Notes under the pieces: model-generated
Databases searched by the model: none
The model's input: the letters and a program-made list of their open reading frames with translations, nothing else
What the model was told of the DNA's origin: nothing
Assembly (NCBI RefSeq): GCF_000247695.1
Contig: NW_004624732.1
Location: 41,564,220 to 41,628,219, forward strand
DNA: 64,000 bases
Direction of reading: 5' to 3'
Source of the DNA: Heterocephalus glaber
Lineage: Eukaryota; Chordata; Mammalia; Rodentia; Bathyergidae
In this document: one piece after another, positions 63,090 to 64,000 of the stretch
How positions within the stretch are numbered: the first letter of the stretch is position 1
How the letters are laid out: each line of letters starts with the position of its first letter
Program-made: the position numbers and the translations under genes

Positions 63090-63245
63090 AGAATGAGAAA
63101 AATATGAAAGAGAAAAAGGAAAGAAGGAAAGGAAATACAGAAGAGACAAAGAGAAGAGAAGGAAGAGAAAAGGGAATAGAATGAAAAAGGAAAAGAAACA
63201 AATGAAAGAGGAAAAAGAGAGTGAAGAACTAAAAGGGGAAAAAAG
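63090..63245. repeat. Purine-rich (GAAA/GGAA) low-complexity tract
   Basis: About 155 bp of nearly pure A and G directly after the LTR. No motif beyond the base bias. Confidence 0.85.
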
Positions 63246-63435
63246 AATCACTCACCCAGTCTCAGTTTTTGCTGTAGCATATCTATGGTGTCAATGCAAC
63301 TTCAGCAATAAAGGTAGTAGGTCTTTCTAGAATTCCAACTTCCTTTAATCCTCCAGTTCAACATAAGCAGCCCTCACATATACTTTAGTTGTTCAGAAGA
63401 AGTGCAACTTAAAATATTAGGAAATAAAAGACTTT

Positions 63436-63775
63436 TAAGTCAGGGCTCCCCCAGTGCTCAGCCATGGATGGGTCCCTGTCTGTGGCTTATTAAGGACTGG
63501 AAAGTACAGTGAGAGATGAGCAGTAAGCTAGAGAGCCAAGCTGTATTTGTACTTACACCTGCTCCCAATCACTTGATTTACTTCTTGAGCTCTGTCTCCT
63601 GTCAGATCAGTGGCAGTATTAGATTCAGATGAGAGCATAAACTGTACTGTGAACTGCACATAAAATGAATCTAGGTTGTGTACCCCTTATGAGAACCTAG
63701 TGCTTAATGATCTGAGGTGGAACTGAGGCAGTGATGCTAGTGCTGGATAGTGGCTGCAAATCTGTACATATTCAC
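63436..63775 (+). mobile_element. hAT-Charlie (MER1-like) non-autonomous DNA transposon fossil
   Basis: TCTGTCTCCTGTCAGATCAG, TGGCAGTATTAGATTCAGATG, TGTGAACTGCACATAAAATG, AATCTAGGTTGTGTACCCCTT, TATGAGAACCTAGTGCTTAAT and GATCTGAGGTGGAACTGAGGC appear in the order known from MER1-type elements. GGGCTCCCCCAGTGCTCAGCC at 63441 is the remnant of the 5' end. The 3' terminal repeat is not clear. No transposase is encoded. Confidence 0.75.
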
Positions 63776-64000
63776 TTTACCAGAGAAGCAGGACTGCACA
63801 GAGGCCATGATAAATCACCTCCTTGCAGACTCATATAAAAACCCTATCAGTAAATGGCAAGTGACAATTAAGCTGCATCTGGTGGCAGGCTTTAAGTCTG
63901 AATCCAGCACTTATTTTAGATTGCCTGTACTCTTCCCATTATTTTATTTGCCACTTGCATCCCTTCCTCTTTCCAACTGTCTCAGTCACAGTTTTTTTTT
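63776..64000 (-). other. Intronic sequence to the window edge
   Basis: No gene or named repeat seen. It ends in a T-run cut by the window. Confidence 0.5.

Overview
The window is nuclear DNA of a placental mammal, almost certainly a rodent outside the mouse/rat group. It is AT-rich and nearly gene-free, and it carries tRNA-derived ID SINEs, B1-like and ID-B1 (B4-type) SINEs, at least two young L1 lineages, and old L1, L2, MIR, MaLR/ERVL LTR and hAT-Charlie fossils. The ID elements share an unusual core (positions 13312-13330, 16135-16155 and 17205-17225 all read like CCGCCGCCTGCCTC). My guess of a castorimorph-type rodent (kangaroo rat or beaver kin) rests only on that SINE look.

The only protein-coding sequence I can support is one 123-bp exon on the minus strand at 543-665. 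It encodes an LDL-receptor class A module that I recognise as the first ligand-binding repeat of LRP1B (coding exon 2). Canonical splice sites flank it. Positions 1-542 are therefore the start of the next intron, and 666-64000 is first-intron sequence of LRP1B lying 5' of that exon.

Layout: 0.5-5.2 kb, the exon followed by L2 interrupted by a B4 SINE; 6.7-7.3 kb, an old L1 3' end; 8.1-8.5 kb, a MaLR LTR; 12.4-12.8 kb, a 350-bp retroposed insert with target-site duplication; 13-17.3 kb, three ID SINEs and a young L1 3' UTR; 20.3 kb, L2; 27-30 kb, ID SINEs, L2 and an ERVL-type LTR; 32.1-38.2 kb, a nearly full-length young L1 on the minus strand (same sense as LRP1B) with an assembly gap and a large deletion in its reverse transcriptase; 39.6 kb, a retroposed tRNA-Gly 5' half; 40.4-44.07 kb, a composite L1-derived element bounded by a perfect 14-bp direct repeat; 44-62 kb, mostly featureless AT-rich intron with scattered fossils; 62.5-63.8 kb, a MaLR LTR split by an ID SINE, then a MER1-like hAT transposon fossil.

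There is no operon or pathway here. The biology is a host gene intron and the history of L1-driven retroposition into it. The most interesting item is the 3.66-kb composite at 40.4-44.07 kb: 68-bp 5' monomers, L1 ORF1, antisense old-L1 sequence, an L1 3' UTR, then an ORF2 piece and an A-tail, all inside one target-site duplication. The tRNA-Gly half, the bare A-tract insertion at 47.3 kb and the 350-bp insert at 12.4 kb are further probable products of L1 machinery acting on unusual templates.
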